From Butyricimonas sp. Marseille-P3923 (GTDB lineage: Bacteria > Bacteroidota > Bacteroidia > Bacteroidales > Marinifilaceae), in the NCBI RefSeq assembly GCF_900184685.1, contig NZ_FXXL01000007.1:682001-746000 (forward strand): a stretch of DNA of 64,000 bases. Direction: 5' to 3'. A program made the translations under genes and the position numbers. Below are positions 1-8,587 of the stretch, one piece after another; within the stretch, counting starts at the first letter, position 1, and each line of letters starts with the position of its first letter. The notes beneath the pieces are model-generated. The model did not search any database. It had not been told where the DNA came from and saw only the letters and a list, made by a program, of their open reading frames with translations.

Positions 1-219
1 CGAACTGTACAGGGAGGAAGCCTCGAAATTCCGTATCTCCCTTAAATCCTGATAATCCGGGATTTTACCCCACATGCCGTAATAAACACAACACACGAAC
101 AGACCGACCAGAAAAACACATAGTAAAGCGGTTAAAAGCAAGGTTTTGACGACTCGCTTTAAGAAGCTCTTTTTCTGTTTCTTGGGTTTCCTTTTCTGTA
201 CTTTTTTTCTTTTCTCCAT
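1..219 (-). CDS. Class A penicillin-binding protein (PBP1A-like), N-terminal fragment
   Basis: Only the first 73 codons are in the window; the gene continues past its left edge. The ATG at 219 begins a very basic cytoplasmic tail (MEKRKKVQKRKPKKQKK), followed by one membrane anchor at about residues 24-45. After that comes GKIPDYQDLREIRNFEASSLYS, written here in part as NFEASSLYS, which resembles the stretch just before the glycosyltransferase-51 domain of Bacteroidetes PBP1A (typically ENPKSNLASEI). If correct, the full protein polymerises and cross-links peptidoglycan from the inner membrane. No catalytic residue is visible, so the assignment rests on the N-terminal architecture and could be another single-pass envelope protein. 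Confidence 0.6.
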   Translation of the reverse strand, partial: MEKRKKVQKRKPKKQKKSFLKRVVKTLLLTALLCVFLVGLFVCCVYYGMWGKIPDYQDLREIRNFEASSLYSS

Positions 220-238
220 CACGTGTTTATTTGCGGTG

Positions 239-246
239 TAAAAGTA
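239..246 (-). promoter_or_regulatory. -7 box (TACTTTTA, near consensus)
   Basis: This reads TACTTTTA on the minus strand, one base from the Bacteroidetes consensus TAnnTTTG. It lies 20 nt upstream of the PBP-like ATG. Confidence 0.4.
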
Positions 247-314
247 GAAATATATTTTTATTTTACGGATGAAAAATTATTTCGATATTTCCTTTTTTCA
301 TAGGGATTTAAATA

Positions 315-322
315 TACCTTTG
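315..322 (+). promoter_or_regulatory. -7 box for adk (TACCTTTG)
   Basis: A perfect TAnnTTTG box lies 69 nt upstream of the adk ATG. It would give a 5' leader of about 60 nt. Confidence 0.6.
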
Positions 323-390
323 TGGCACAGTTTACAAAAACGAAATAAATAACAAATTAACTACGTAAAAAGAAACAAAAGTATATTGTC

Positions 391-963
391 ATGCTGAATA
401 TCGCATTGTTTGGCCCTCCGGGAGCCGGAAAAGGAACTCAGGCAAAGAAGATTGTCGAGAAGTACAATTTGGCTCATCTGTCCACGGGGGACATGATTCG
501 TAAAGAAATTGCCGAAGGTTCGGATTTCGGTAAAATGGCCGCCGGAATAATTAATAAAGGCGAGTTATTATCCGACGAGTTCGTGGTAGCGTTAATCGTG
601 AATAGTATAGAACATCATAAGGATGTAAACGGATTTTTGTTCGACGGTTTCCCAAGAACTGTCAGACAAGCCGAGATTCTTGACGAAATGCTTGCAAAAA
701 CGGGACATCCGTTGAGTGCTTTAATTAGTATTGATGTTCCTCACGATGAGTTAATGCGCCGTATGTTAGAGCGTGCGAAGATAGAGGGACGTTCCGATGA
801 TAATGAAGAGGTTATCGAGAATCGTTTTCGGGAATACAAGGCGAAGACTTTGCCGGTTGCCGACCACTACAAGAACCAGAAAAAGCATCATACAGTAAAT
901 GGCTTTGCCACGGTAGAAGAGGTTTTCCAATCCATTGCGGGTATTTTGGAAGGGGTAAAGTAA
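391..963 (+). CDS. adk: Adenylate kinase
   Basis: This cytoplasmic enzyme interconverts ATP + AMP and 2 ADP. The P-loop GPPGAGKGT is at residues 8-16, followed by the AMP-site segment HLSTGDMIR and the FDGFPRT motif. At 190 residues it is the short-LID form: the 30-residue zinc-type LID of long adenylate kinases is absent and replaced by the brief stretch around RSDDNEEVIENRFREY. The ATG is the only sensible start, since the P-loop follows directly. The gene stands alone behind its own promoter and ends at a strong hairpin shared with the convergent MFS gene. Confidence 0.97.
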   Translation: MLNIALFGPPGAGKGTQAKKIVEKYNLAHLSTGDMIRKEIAEGSDFGKMAAGIINKGELLSDEFVVALIVNSIEHHKDVNGFLFDGFPRTVRQAEILDEMLAKTGHPLSALISIDVPHDELMRRMLERAKIEGRSDDNEEVIENRFREYKAKTLPVADHYKNQKKHHTVNGFATVEEVFQSIAGILEGVK

Positions 964-980
964 AGCAAGTAAAGTATAAT

Positions 981-1019
981 AAAAAAGCGATTGAAACTCT
1001 ATGTTTCAATCGCTTTTTT
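981..1019. terminator. Bidirectional rho-independent terminator
   Basis: A 17-bp perfect stem (AAAAAAGCGATTGAAAC with its complement) surrounds the loop TCTAT, with A and T runs on the two sides. It lies between the convergent adk and MFS genes and can serve both strands. Confidence 0.9.
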
Positions 1020-2208
1020 ATTGTATCCCGGGTTCTTGCGGCTTATAATGCCACTGTAAGATAAGGAATAATAGTCCGGGAATAAAAATAATGACAGCCG
1101 TGGCTTGCAATGCCACGGAAAGGGAATATAGATCATGTAGCCATCCCACGAGCGGAGCCATGGCTGCAAACATTAAACGGATAACGAAATTCCGGATAGA
1201 AAGAACCGTTGCCCGCATTTCGGAGAACGTGATCTGGTTGATATATCCTTTTAGAATGGGGGTGGCAAATCCTCTCACGATATAGAAAAAGAAGAGGAAT
1301 ACCAATCCCGTGTAAGATATGTTGAACGATACCGCCACGTATCCCCCTATGATAAAGAACAGGATAAATGCGTACATCCTGTTGCTTCCCAGTTTTTGGT
1401 CCAGTCGGTCGGAGTAGAGTGCCGATATACCCACGGTCAGGTTCAATATCGTCCAGATGATGCCGAACCAAGAGGTCGGAGTATCCAGTTCTATCAGCAG
1501 GGGTTGGACAAACCACGCCATGGTCAGCGTGGCAGCCCCGATGACACCGGAAAACATGATATTATAACATAGTTCTTTGTTGGTGAAGAGGGAATATTTG
1601 ATGATTTTCACGATATTGGCAAACGAGTTTTCTATTCTTGTCTTTGCCGCGTGTTCCGTGAGCATAAAGGCTGCCGGAATACCGATAAAGGCAATCCCGC
1701 TTTGCACGTAGAAAGGAAGACGTAGGGAATAGGTCGCCAACAACCCGCTGAAAATACCGGCAAAGGCTTCCGAGAAATTACCGATCATGGTTACACGTCC
1801 CTCGTATTTCAAGTAACTTTCTTCTTTACGGTAATGAATCATCGTGTCGTAAAGCAGTGCCGAATCGGCGCCCGATACCAGACTCTGACCGAAACCGAGC
1901 AGGATTTCCGATATGAAGAACGCGACAAACGTGTCCGCAAGGGAGTAGTTGGTAAACCCGAAGAAGCAAAGGATACATCCGGCAATCAAGCAATTCCTTC
2001 TTCCCCAGACATCGGCAAGGTATCCCGTGGGGATCTCCAAGGATACCATGGCAATGGAATAGACGCTTTTCAAAATGAAAATATCAGCCAAATCAAGCCC
2101 GCATTCCTTGTAAAACAAGACAATGATAGGCATCACCAAGGTAAACCATTTGGAAACCTTGATCAGGTAAAGGGCGATGATATTTTTTCTAAACGACACG
2201 CTATTCAT
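1018..2208 (-). CDS. MFS transporter
   Basis: This is a 396-residue polytopic inner-membrane protein with about 12 hydrophobic segments. MFS motif A appears as GYLADVWGRR after the second helix (about residues 62-71), which identifies the superfamily. The N-terminus lacks a signal peptide, as expected. The substrate cannot be read from sequence. A relationship to drug or sugar efflux permeases with the conserved IPTG(Y/A)LAD signature is likely. The gene is monocistronic, with a -7 box 17 nt upstream of the ATG, and its stop codon sits inside the terminator shared with adk. Confidence 0.85.
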   Translation of the reverse strand: MNSVSFRKNIIALYLIKVSKWFTLVMPIIVLFYKECGLDLADIFILKSVYSIAMVSLEIPTGYLADVWGRRNCLIAGCILCFFGFTNYSLADTFVAFFISEILLGFGQSLVSGADSALLYDTMIHYRKEESYLKYEGRVTMIGNFSEAFAGIFSGLLATYSLRLPFYVQSGIAFIGIPAAFMLTEHAAKTRIENSFANIVKIIKYSLFTNKELCYNIMFSGVIGAATLTMAWFVQPLLIELDTPTSWFGIIWTILNLTVGISALYSDRLDQKLGSNRMYAFILFFIIGGYVAVSFNISYTGLVFLFFFYIVRGFATPILKGYINQITFSEMRATVLSIRNFVIRLMFAAMAPLVGWLHDLYSLSVALQATAVIIFIPGLLFLILQWHYKPQEPGIQ

Positions 2209-2224
2209 TTTTTATTTCAAGAGG

Positions 2225-2232
2225 CAAAAGTA
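2225..2232 (-). promoter_or_regulatory. -7 box for the MFS gene (TACTTTTG)
   Basis: A perfect TAnnTTTG on the minus strand, 17 nt before the MFS start. Confidence 0.6.
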
Positions 2233-2369
2233 ACGAATTGAAACTTGAAAATGGAGAATTAAAATGAAATTTAATGATATTGACCGGAAACGTTAGCATC
2301 AAGCGACTGGTAAATTTAGAAATTAATATCAAAAAGCTGGTTTTTGTTTCTGTTTTATTCAAAAAGCGT

Positions 2370-2377
2370 TATTTTTG
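2370..2377 (+). promoter_or_regulatory. -7 box for the ptb-like gene (TATTTTTG)
   Basis: A perfect TAnnTTTG box 49 nt upstream of the ATG at 2426. Confidence 0.6.
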
Positions 2378-2425
2378 CTTCCAAATTAAAAACATAAATC
2401 ACTAATTAGTAAAAATAAGTTTGTC

Positions 2426-3334
2426 ATGGCAATACAAAAAATCGATGACATTTACGAGGCATTAAAAGCTAACTCAAAAAAGAAACGTCTGGTTGTGGCG
2501 TACGCGAATGACAGCCATTCTATCGAGGCTGTAAATAAGGCGGTTGAATTAGGTATCGTGGAAGCTACATTGTGCGGCGACGAGAATGAAATCAAGAAGG
2601 TATGCGCGGAACACGGTTTCGATATTTCTCGTTTCAAGATTGTGCATGAGCCTGTTGATACGAAAGCTGCTGCTAAAGCAGTACAAATGGTACGTGAGAA
2701 AGAGGCTGATTTTATCATGAAAGGATTGGTCAGCACGGACAAATATATGCGTGCGATTTTGAATAAAGATTGTGGTTTATTACCCCCGAAAGCAACGTTG
2801 TCACACGTGGTAGTAATGGAATGTCCGAATTATCACAAATTGTTGGTATTCGGTGATGCTGCAATTATTCCCGCTCCCGATTTTTCACAGAAGATGGCTA
2901 TCGTGAAATACGTTTCTCAAATTGCTAATGCTCTTGGTGTGCAACGTCCGAAAGTAGCTATGATCTCCGCTACGGAACAAGTATTACCTAAAGTGGAATC
3001 TACTACTGATGCTGCAATTCTGGCTAAAATGGGAGAAAGAGGTCAATTGGGCAATATTGATATCGACGGTCCGTTGGCATTGGATGTGGCTATTGACAAA
3101 GAGGCTGCCGAGATCAAGAAGATTAATTCTCCGGTTGCCGGTGATGCCGACTGTCTGGTATTCCCGAATATCGAGGCCGGTAATGTATTCTACAAGACCA
3201 ATACCAAGCTGGCAAACGCTCGTCAAGGCGCTATTCTTGTTGGAGCTACCGCTCCGAGTGTATTGTCTTCCAGAGGTGACAGCGTGGATGCCAAGTTAAA
3301 TTCAATAGCGTTGGCTGCTCTTTTCGCTAAATAA
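2426..3334 (+). CDS. ptb: Phosphate butyryl/acetyltransferase family enzyme (Ptb-like)
   Basis: This 302-residue cytoplasmic protein belongs to the PTA_PTB family, which moves acyl groups between CoA and phosphate. Its length matches stand-alone phosphate butyryltransferases (about 300 residues) rather than the longer acetate enzyme. Family segments visible include ADFIMKGLVSTDKYMRAIL near residue 95, LLPPKATLSHVVVME, the AIIPAPDF region, IDGPLALDVAI, and NIEAGNVFYK near the C-terminus. In a butyrate producer it would turn butyryl-CoA into butyryl-phosphate for butyrate kinase. No kinase gene adjoins it here: the downstream genes are copper-related. Specificity for butyryl over acetyl is inferred from length and family only. 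Confidence 0.85.
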   Translation: MAIQKIDDIYEALKANSKKKRLVVAYANDSHSIEAVNKAVELGIVEATLCGDENEIKKVCAEHGFDISRFKIVHEPVDTKAAAKAVQMVREKEADFIMKGLVSTDKYMRAILNKDCGLLPPKATLSHVVVMECPNYHKLLVFGDAAIIPAPDFSQKMAIVKYVSQIANALGVQRPKVAMISATEQVLPKVESTTDAAILAKMGERGQLGNIDIDGPLALDVAIDKEAAEIKKINSPVAGDADCLVFPNIEAGNVFYKTNTKLANARQGAILVGATAPSVLSSRGDSVDAKLNSIALAALFAK

Positions 3335-3348
3335 TTTAAAACTAAAGA

Positions 3349-3489
3349 GTTCATAAGGTTTGTAAAGTTCATAAAGTTTATAAAGTATATTGACCCCGCA
3401 GGCACTTTGCTCACGGCAGCAATACTGCCGATAAACATTGTCCAAAGGACTCCCGTAACTTTATAAACCTTATGAACTTTATAAACTTA
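3349..3489. repeat. Intergenic element with 9-nt periodic inverted ends
   Basis: The left arm 3349-3386 is built of nonamers (GTTCATAAG, GTTTGTAAA, GTTCATAAA, GTTTATAAA). The right arm 3458-3489 is the same series in inverted orientation. A small hairpin CGGCAG-caata-CTGCCG lies between them at 3414-3430. The element fills the ptb-araC spacer and ends 5 nt before the araC ATG. The same nonamers recur at 34590-34627. Confidence 0.75.
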
Positions 3490-3493
3490 TATC

Positions 3494-4069
3494 ATGGAAG
3501 AACAAAAACACGTGATTTTTATCAAGAATATGGTTTGTAACCGTTGTATTTTGGTTATAAAACAGATTCTTAAAGATTTGCAGTTTACCCCGCTACAAGT
3601 GGATTTGGGCACGGCTGTCGTGAAAGAGGAATTGACATCGGATGATCGGGAAGTGATTAGGAAGGCGCTTGAAGAGTATGGATTTGAATTGATAGACGAT
3701 AAACGGCAACGTATCATCGAGCAGATACGGACTTCTATTATTCAGTTGGTGCATTATGAAGGTAATCTCTCCAAGTTGAAGTTGTCGGAGTATTTGAAAG
3801 AGAAATGCCATTATGACTACAGTTTTCTAAGTAAGCTGTTCACCGAAATGAACGGAATCAGCATAGAGAAATATTATATCGCTCAAAAGGTGGAACGGAT
3901 CAAAGAATTACTGTTTTATGATGAACTCTCGATCAGTGAGATTGCCGATAAACTTCAATATTCGAGCGTGGCACACTTGAGCACTCAATTCCGCAACGTG
4001 ACCGGAATGTCACCGAGCGAATTTAAACGTTTGAAGGAACATGGACGGGAACCTTTGGATAAAGTGTAA
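3494..4069 (+). CDS. AraC-family regulator with HMA-like metal-binding N-terminus
   Basis: This 191-residue protein has two parts. Residues 5-70 follow the HMA (heavy-metal-associated) fold pattern: an IKNMVCNRC metal-loop motif near residues 11-19, then alternating strand and helix segments ending in EEYGFELI. Residues 80-185 form the AraC double helix-turn-helix, including LSISEIADKLQYSSVAHLSTQF and the closing GMSPSEFKRL. It lies 74 nt upstream of copA on the same strand, so it is probably a cytoplasmic copper or other soft-metal sensor that controls the ATPase. The effector-binding cupin usual in AraC proteins is absent and the HMA-like domain takes its place. Metal identity is inferred from the neighbour. 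Confidence 0.85.
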   Translation: MEEQKHVIFIKNMVCNRCILVIKQILKDLQFTPLQVDLGTAVVKEELTSDDREVIRKALEEYGFELIDDKRQRIIEQIRTSIIQLVHYEGNLSKLKLSEYLKEKCHYDYSFLSKLFTEMNGISIEKYYIAQKVERIKELLFYDELSISEIADKLQYSSVAHLSTQFRNVTGMSPSEFKRLKEHGREPLDKV

Positions 4070-4112
4070 ATTATATCCATAATTTTGTAACAATCCGGGG
4101 GATGATATGGTT

Positions 4113-4120
4113 TACCTTTG
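4113..4120 (+). promoter_or_regulatory. -7 box for copA (TACCTTTG)
   Basis: A perfect TAnnTTTG box 24 nt before the copA ATG, so the ATPase has its own promoter, presumably the target of the AraC-HMA regulator. Confidence 0.6.
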
Positions 4121-4143
4121 TATAAAGAAAAAAGGTAAAGCGT

Positions 4144-6624
4144 ATGAAAACTAAAAAAATATTTCCGGTAGTAGGGATGAGTTGTGCATCTTGTGCGGCT
4201 CGGGTGGATAAAGTCTTGAACGCACAGCCCGGAGTGTATGAAGCGAATATAAACTATGCGACAGCTAGTGCGCAAGTGGTTTACAATCCCGATGAATGTT
4301 CCGTTTCATCTTTGAAAAACGCGGTACAAAACGCGGGATACGATTTGTTGGTATCTGAAAATCAATCTACCGACGAAGAGGTCGGGCAAGCACGCGAGAA
4401 AAAGTATCGGCAGTTGAAAATCCAAACGTGGAGTGCCGTGGTCTTGTCCGTTCCTATCATGTTAATCAGTATGTTCTTTATTGATTATCCTTACATGAAA
4501 TATGTCTTGTGGATACTTTCTACGGTTGCCGTTTTAGGTTTGGGACGCAGGTTCTATATCAACGCGTGGAAGCAATTGCGTCATGGAACTTCAAATATGG
4601 ATACTCTGGTTGCCATCAGCACGGGGATTGCCTATTTGTTTAGTGTCTTTAATCTGTTGTTTCCCGATTTCTGGCTGTCGAGAGGGGTAACACCTCACCT
4701 TTATTTCGAGGCGGCGAGTGTTATCATTGCTTTTATATTATTGGGGCGTTTACTGGAAGAGCGAGCGAAACAGAATACGTCGACGGCCATTAAGAAGTTG
4801 ATGGGTTTACAACCGAAGACAATAACCATTGTCACGGAATCGGGAGAAAAAACAGTACCGATTGAGGAAGCACGCGTGGGTGATACCATTGCGGTAAAAC
4901 CCGGTGAACGTATAGCCGTGGACGGGACTGTCCTTAGCGGAGAGTCATTCGTAGATGAAAGTATGCTTAGCGGTGAGCCTGTTCCTGTACGCAAGCGGTC
5001 GGGAGAGAAGGTGTATGCCGGAACGATTAACCAGAAAGGTGCTTTTCATTTCACCACGGACAAGACGGGTTCCGATACTATGTTGGCACAAATTATCCGT
5101 ATGGTGCAGGATGCACAGGGGAGTAAAGCACCCGTGCAGAAAATGGTCGATAAGATAGCGGGTATTTTTGTTCCCGTCATTATCGGTATCGCTGTACTGT
5201 CATTCGCCGCATGGTGGATATTTGCCCCGGCGGGCGGTTTTACTCACGGCTTACTGGCTATGGTTACCATACTGATTATTGCTTGTCCGTGCGCCTTGGG
5301 ATTAGCTACCCCGACGGCACTTATCGTGGGAATAGGCAAGGGGGCGGAGCATGGTATTTTGATAAAGGATGCCACGAGTTTGGAGGTCGCCCGGAAAGTA
5401 GACACGATCGTGCTGGATAAAACGGGAACGATCACGGAAGGGCATCCTGTCGTAGTGAACGCTCAATGGAAGGAGGGAGCGGAAGACTCTCGCGAGGTAC
5501 TGTATAGTCTGGAACGATTGTCAGAACACCCGCTAGCGGAAGCGATAGTCAATGAACTGGGGGGTGAAGTATCTGTTCCGGTCACGGGATTTGAAAGTAT
5601 TCCGGGCAGAGGAATAAAAGGGCAATGGAATGATGAAACTTATTATGTCGGGACTCCCGAATTACTCCGGGATAACGGTGTGTCTGTCGATAAAGAGTTG
5701 GAACAAAAAGCGGAAAGCTGGCTTAAAGATGCTCAAACAGTCATTTGGTTCGGCAATTCAACCGAGGCCCTTGCCGTGATGGGGATAACAGACAAGATAA
5801 AAGATACATCATTACAAGCTATTTCCCAATTACATAAGATGGGGTTGACGGTCTATATGTTGACAGGAGATAATGCCGCGACAGCCAAAGAAATAGCACG
5901 GAAGACCGGTATCAAGCATTATAAATCGGGTATATTGCCACAAGAGAAAGCTATTTTCGTTAAACAGTTGCAACAAGAAGGTCGGAAAGTCGCTATGGTC
6001 GGGGACGGTATCAATGATAGTGCGGCATTGGCACAAGCGGATTTAAGTATTGCCATGGGAAAAGGCAGTGATATTGCCATGGAAACAGCCATGGTCACGA
6101 TCCTTTCCTCCGATTTGATGAAGATCCCGGAAACCATCCGTTTGTCGCGATTGACCGTGAAGACCATCCGCGAGAACTTGTTTTGGGCGTTTATCTATAA
6201 CTTGATAGGTGTCCCCATCGCGGCAGGTATTCTCTATCCGATAAACGGTTTCCTGCTTAACCCGATGATCGGGGGGGCGGCAATGGCATTCAGCAGCGTG
6301 AGCGTCGTGAGTAACAGTCTGCGTTTGAAACGGAAAAAAATAGGTATAACCGCGAATCGAAATAATAACAATGAATATATAAATGAAGTAGGACACGTAA
6401 AAGAAAAAGGTATGGAAAAGAAATTTAAGGTGGAGGGGATGATGTGCAATCATTGTCGTACTCATGTAGAAAATGCCCTTAATAGCATTGACGGAGTGAA
6501 AGCCGTCGTAACTCTGGAGCCGCCGGTAGCTACCGTTGAATTTACGAAAGGTGAACTATCGTTGAATGAATTGCAACAAGTTGTTACAAGCAAGGCTGGG
6601 GAGTACAAAATGTCTGAAATCTGA
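4144..6624 (+). CDS. copA: Copper-exporting P1B ATPase with N- and C-terminal HMA domains
   Basis: This 826-residue inner-membrane pump exports Cu(I) using ATP. Visible in order: an N-terminal HMA domain with GMSCASC (about residues 11-17), four hydrophobic segments, the actuator motif MLSGEPVPV, the membrane metal site CPC in ACPCALG (about residue 381), DKTGT with the phosphorylated Asp (about 425), the HP motif SEHPLAEAI, and [11 protein letters not shown] (about 620). After the last membrane helices, an asparagine-rich linker ([10 protein letters not shown]) leads to a second HMA domain with GMMCNHC (about residues 763-769). The in-frame ATG at 6412 could also start this 70-residue domain separately as a CopZ-like chaperone. 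Confidence 0.95.
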   Translation: MKTKKIFPVVGMSCASCAARVDKVLNAQPGVYEANINYATASAQVVYNPDECSVSSLKNAVQNAGYDLLVSENQSTDEEVGQAREKKYRQLKIQTWSAVVLSVPIMLISMFFIDYPYMKYVLWILSTVAVLGLGRRFYINAWKQLRHGTSNMDTLVAISTGIAYLFSVFNLLFPDFWLSRGVTPHLYFEAASVIIAFILLGRLLEERAKQNTSTAIKKLMGLQPKTITIVTESGEKTVPIEEARVGDTIAVKPGERIAVDGTVLSGESFVDESMLSGEPVPVRKRSGEKVYAGTINQKGAFHFTTDKTGSDTMLAQIIRMVQDAQGSKAPVQKMVDKIAGIFVPVIIGIAVLSFAAWWIFAPAGGFTHGLLAMVTILIIACPCALGLATPTALIVGIGKGAEHGILIKDATSLEVARKVDTIVLDKTGTITEGHPVVVNAQWKEGAEDSREVLYSLERLSEHPLAEAIVNELGGEVSVPVTGFESIPGRGIKGQWNDETYYVGTPELLRDNGVSVDKELEQKAESWLKDAQTVIWFGNSTEALAVMGITDKIKDTSLQAISQLHKMGLTVYMLTGDNAATAKEIARKTGIKHYKSGILPQEKAIFVKQLQQEGRKVAMVGDGINDSAALAQADLSIAMGKGSDIAMETAMVTILSSDLMKIPETIRLSRLTVKTIRENLFWAFIYNLIGVPIAAGILYPINGFLLNPMIGGAAMAFSSVSVVSNSLRLKRKKIGITANRNNNNEYINEVGHVKEKGMEKKFKVEGMMCNHCRTHVENALNSIDGVKAVVTLEPPVATVEFTKGELSLNELQQVVTSKAGEYKMSEI

Positions 6625-6626
6625 AA

Positions 6627-6655
6627 GGGAGCGTTTCACAACGCTCCCCTTCTCT
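6627..6655 (+). terminator. Terminator after copA
   Basis: A 9-bp GC-rich stem (GGGAGCGTT, loop TCAC, AACGCTCCC) starts 3 nt after the copA stop codon. The following tract is only moderately T-rich. Confidence 0.7.
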
Positions 6656-6685
6656 GAATTATTTAAAAACAACTAAGAACACAGG

Positions 6686-7123
6686 CTACTCTTCAGTAAT
6701 CACAATTTTTATGATTTTGTCCCCTTGGCGGATAGCATCAATCACTTCCAAACCTTCGTATACTTGACCGAAGCAAGTATGTCTTCTATCCAGATGGGCG
6801 GTATTTCTACGGTTGTGGCAGATAAAGAATTGCGAACCTCCGGTATCCCGCCCCGCGTGAGCCATGGATAAAACTCCGCGGTCGTGATATTGGTTTTCCC
6901 CGGTTAATTCACACTTGATCGTGTATCCCGGACCACCGGTTCCGTCCCCTTTGGGGCAACCTCCCTGTATCACGAAATCCGGAATCACCCGATGAAAGGT
7001 CAAGCCGTCGTAAAAACCTTCTTTGGCTAGTTTTACAAAATTGGCAACCGTGTTAGGCGCATCTTTTTCATAAAAAAGGACTTTCATGACACCTTTTTCA
7101 GTTTCTATTTCTGCTCTATACAT
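6686..7123 (-). CDS. ppiB: Peptidyl-prolyl cis-trans isomerase, cyclophilin type
   Basis: This 145-residue single-domain cyclophilin accelerates cis-trans isomerisation of proline peptide bonds. Active-site segments are visible: [13 protein letters not shown] (about residues 43-55, with the catalytic Arg), the GSQFFI motif (about 95-100) and [12 protein letters not shown] (about 108-119). There is no signal peptide, so it should be cytoplasmic. The protein is compact, near the minimum length for the fold. It is transcribed alone from a -7 box 29 nt upstream and converges with copA. Confidence 0.93.
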   Translation of the reverse strand: MYRAEIETEKGVMKVLFYEKDAPNTVANFVKLAKEGFYDGLTFHRVIPDFVIQGGCPKGDGTGGPGYTIKCELTGENQYHDRGVLSMAHAGRDTGGSQFFICHNRRNTAHLDRRHTCFGQVYEGLEVIDAIRQGDKIIKIVITEE

Positions 7124-7151
7124 TATGAATTTGCTTTAGAATTTTCATAAG

Positions 7152-7159
7152 CAAATGTA
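7152..7159 (-). promoter_or_regulatory. -7 box for ppiB (TACATTTG)
   Basis: A perfect TAnnTTTG on the minus strand, 29 nt before the ppiB ATG. Confidence 0.55.
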
Positions 7160-7228
7160 GGTCATAAAATGAATGGAAGCAAGGCGTCTAATGTTATTTA
7201 ACGCATTTTATATAGTCGCCCGCGGCGA

Positions 7229-7273
7229 GTTGCAAGTTACAGGTTGCATTTGCCTTCGGCAAGTTGCAGGTTT
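7229..7273. repeat. 7-nt periodic repeat with short hairpin
   Basis: Units GTTGCAA, GTTACAG and GTTGCAT are followed by a TTGCC-ttc-GGCAA hairpin and another GTTGCAG. It lies in the 254-nt spacer between ppiB and the next minus-strand gene, in which I see no ORF. Confidence 0.5.
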
Positions 7274-7377
7274 ACTGGTGTTAAGGATGGAGAAGTTCGT
7301 TGATTAGGTGATTGCAGATTTCGTGATTCTCTTGTGCGATGGTAAGCGGGTAAAATTGTTGAATCCGTTTTTCGGAT

Positions 7378-7740
7378 TCAACACAGTTCTTGTTTTAATA
7401 CATCGGGTAATTCAAGACCTCGTTTTTCGAGGCTGATAAACCAGTCTGACAGTTCTTCCGGCTGAATGGAATACAATACTTCACGGAATTGGTCTATTTG
7501 TTCATCGCTGTATCGGTCAGAGGGGATACCCCGGTATTGATCCAGTTCCTCATCATCAAAGTATTCTATTTTTTCATCCACTCTCTTTAGTCCTTTCTCG
7601 CAGATAGCGTGAGCGCCGCAACAGTCGGCGGGAGGGACAACAACCGGAGTGTCATCCGGCTTTTGTTTTGATTTGAAAAGGTATGTAAAAAGGGCAACTA
7701 TTACTAGAAGCCCTACTATGCTGATGATAATATAAATCAT
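7378..7740 (-). CDS. Small single-pass membrane protein of unknown function
   Basis: The protein has 120 residues. One hydrophobic segment at residues 2-22 is followed by a short basic stretch (KSKQK), a proline-rich linker and a cysteine cluster PADCCGAHAICEK near residues 38-50. An acidic, helical C-terminal half follows, with FDDEELDQYRG and EELSDWFISLEKRG. The arrangement suggests a membrane-anchored protein with a Cys-containing site, but I cannot assign a function. It follows the lipoprotein gene upstream by only 5 nt, so the two are probably co-transcribed. Confidence 0.75.
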   Translation of the reverse strand: MIYIIISIVGLLVIVALFTYLFKSKQKPDDTPVVVPPADCCGAHAICEKGLKRVDEKIEYFDDEELDQYRGIPSDRYSDEQIDQFREVLYSIQPEELSDWFISLEKRGLELPDVLKQELC

Positions 7741-7745
7741 TTCAA

Positions 7746-8396
7746 TTACTTGGAAAGTTCTTTCTTCAACAGATTTACCTGATTCGTCAGTTTCTCCACT
7801 TCCTGAGTTTTCTTGGCTAATGTACTTTTAGCATCTGCCAATTGTTTTTTCACCCCGGCAATCTCTTTTTCCAATCGGGCAATTTCACTGTCCTTGAACT
7901 TGATATTTGCCTTGAGTGTTTCTACTTCATTTTTTAGTTTCCGGTTATCCCAATCCGCGTTGGTCTTGTACTCGGTCAATTGTTTTTGAAGTAAGTCACG
8001 TTCTTCAGTCGCTCTTTTCAACTGGAGTTGTAAACCGTTCAATTGTCCTTCATTATCCTTTACTTTTGACTTTACCTGTTCGGAAACATCTTTCAATTCG
8101 GACTTTAAAGCGGACTCTTTACTTTGCAATGTCCGTAATTGGGTGTACAGATCATCAATCTGTTTATCTTTGGCCGCGTTGTTCGCTGTCAGTTGGTAGC
8201 GGACGGCATTAAAATCATCCTTGAGTTTTTGCATTTCGGTTTCCAGAGTCTTCTTGTCGTTAGCAAGTGTTGCCACTTCCCGGTCTACGCTTCTCTTTGC
8301 TCTGGCTAATTCCTCGTATTTCTTTTTTGAAACGCAAGAGGAGAAAAGTAACGTGAATATTAAAATACCTGATATATAAAATAATCCTTTTCTCAT
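7746..8396 (-). CDS. Coiled-coil lipoprotein
   Basis: The 216-residue product has a lipoprotein signal ending in LLFSSC (lipobox Cys about residue 20). Almost the whole mature part is heptad-rich coiled coil, for example VATLANDKKTLETEMQKLKD and further repeats to the C-terminus. The SKKKYEEL start is typical of Bacteroidetes envelope proteins that sometimes carry an OmpA domain; none is present here. The ATG at 8396 is preferred over the longer frame from 8465 because a perfect -7 box at 8436-8443 falls inside the longer version and the signal peptide begins at MRKGLFY. It probably forms a periplasmic or outer-membrane-tethered rod. Confidence 0.85.
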   Translation of the reverse strand: MRKGLFYISGILIFTLLFSSCVSKKKYEELARAKRSVDREVATLANDKKTLETEMQKLKDDFNAVRYQLTANNAAKDKQIDDLYTQLRTLQSKESALKSELKDVSEQVKSKVKDNEGQLNGLQLQLKRATEERDLLQKQLTEYKTNADWDNRKLKNEVETLKANIKFKDSEIARLEKEIAGVKKQLADAKSTLAKKTQEVEKLTNQVNLLKKELSK

Positions 8397-8435
8397 ATTG
8401 AAATGTTTAAATTGAACTTTATTCTTGTTGTGTGA

Positions 8436-8443
8436 CAAAAGTA
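8436..8443 (-). promoter_or_regulatory. -7 box for the coiled-coil lipoprotein (TACTTTTG)
   Basis: A perfect TAnnTTTG 40 nt before the ATG at 8396. It excludes the longer reading from 8465 if used. Confidence 0.6.
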
Positions 8444-8552
8444 GTAAAATATTTGGGTATAACAAAGAACAATAGGGGCGGTAGAATCTTAATTTAATGT
8501 TAATGCTTCAAGACGTGATACGGAATTCGTGTGTCAAATACATATTTATTTA

Positions 8553-8560
8553 TATATTTG
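8553..8560 (+). promoter_or_regulatory. -7 box (TATATTTG)
   Basis: A perfect TAnnTTTG 28 nt before the ATG at 8588, lying downstream of the alternative GTG at 8531. Confidence 0.6.
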
Positions 8561-8587
8561 CGTTGGAAAATTAATACAGAATATACT

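Noticed and set aside
8531-8587. Upstream GTG start for the CarboxypepD_reg protein
   Set aside because: A perfect -7 box lies at 8553-8560 and the signal peptide starts at 8588.
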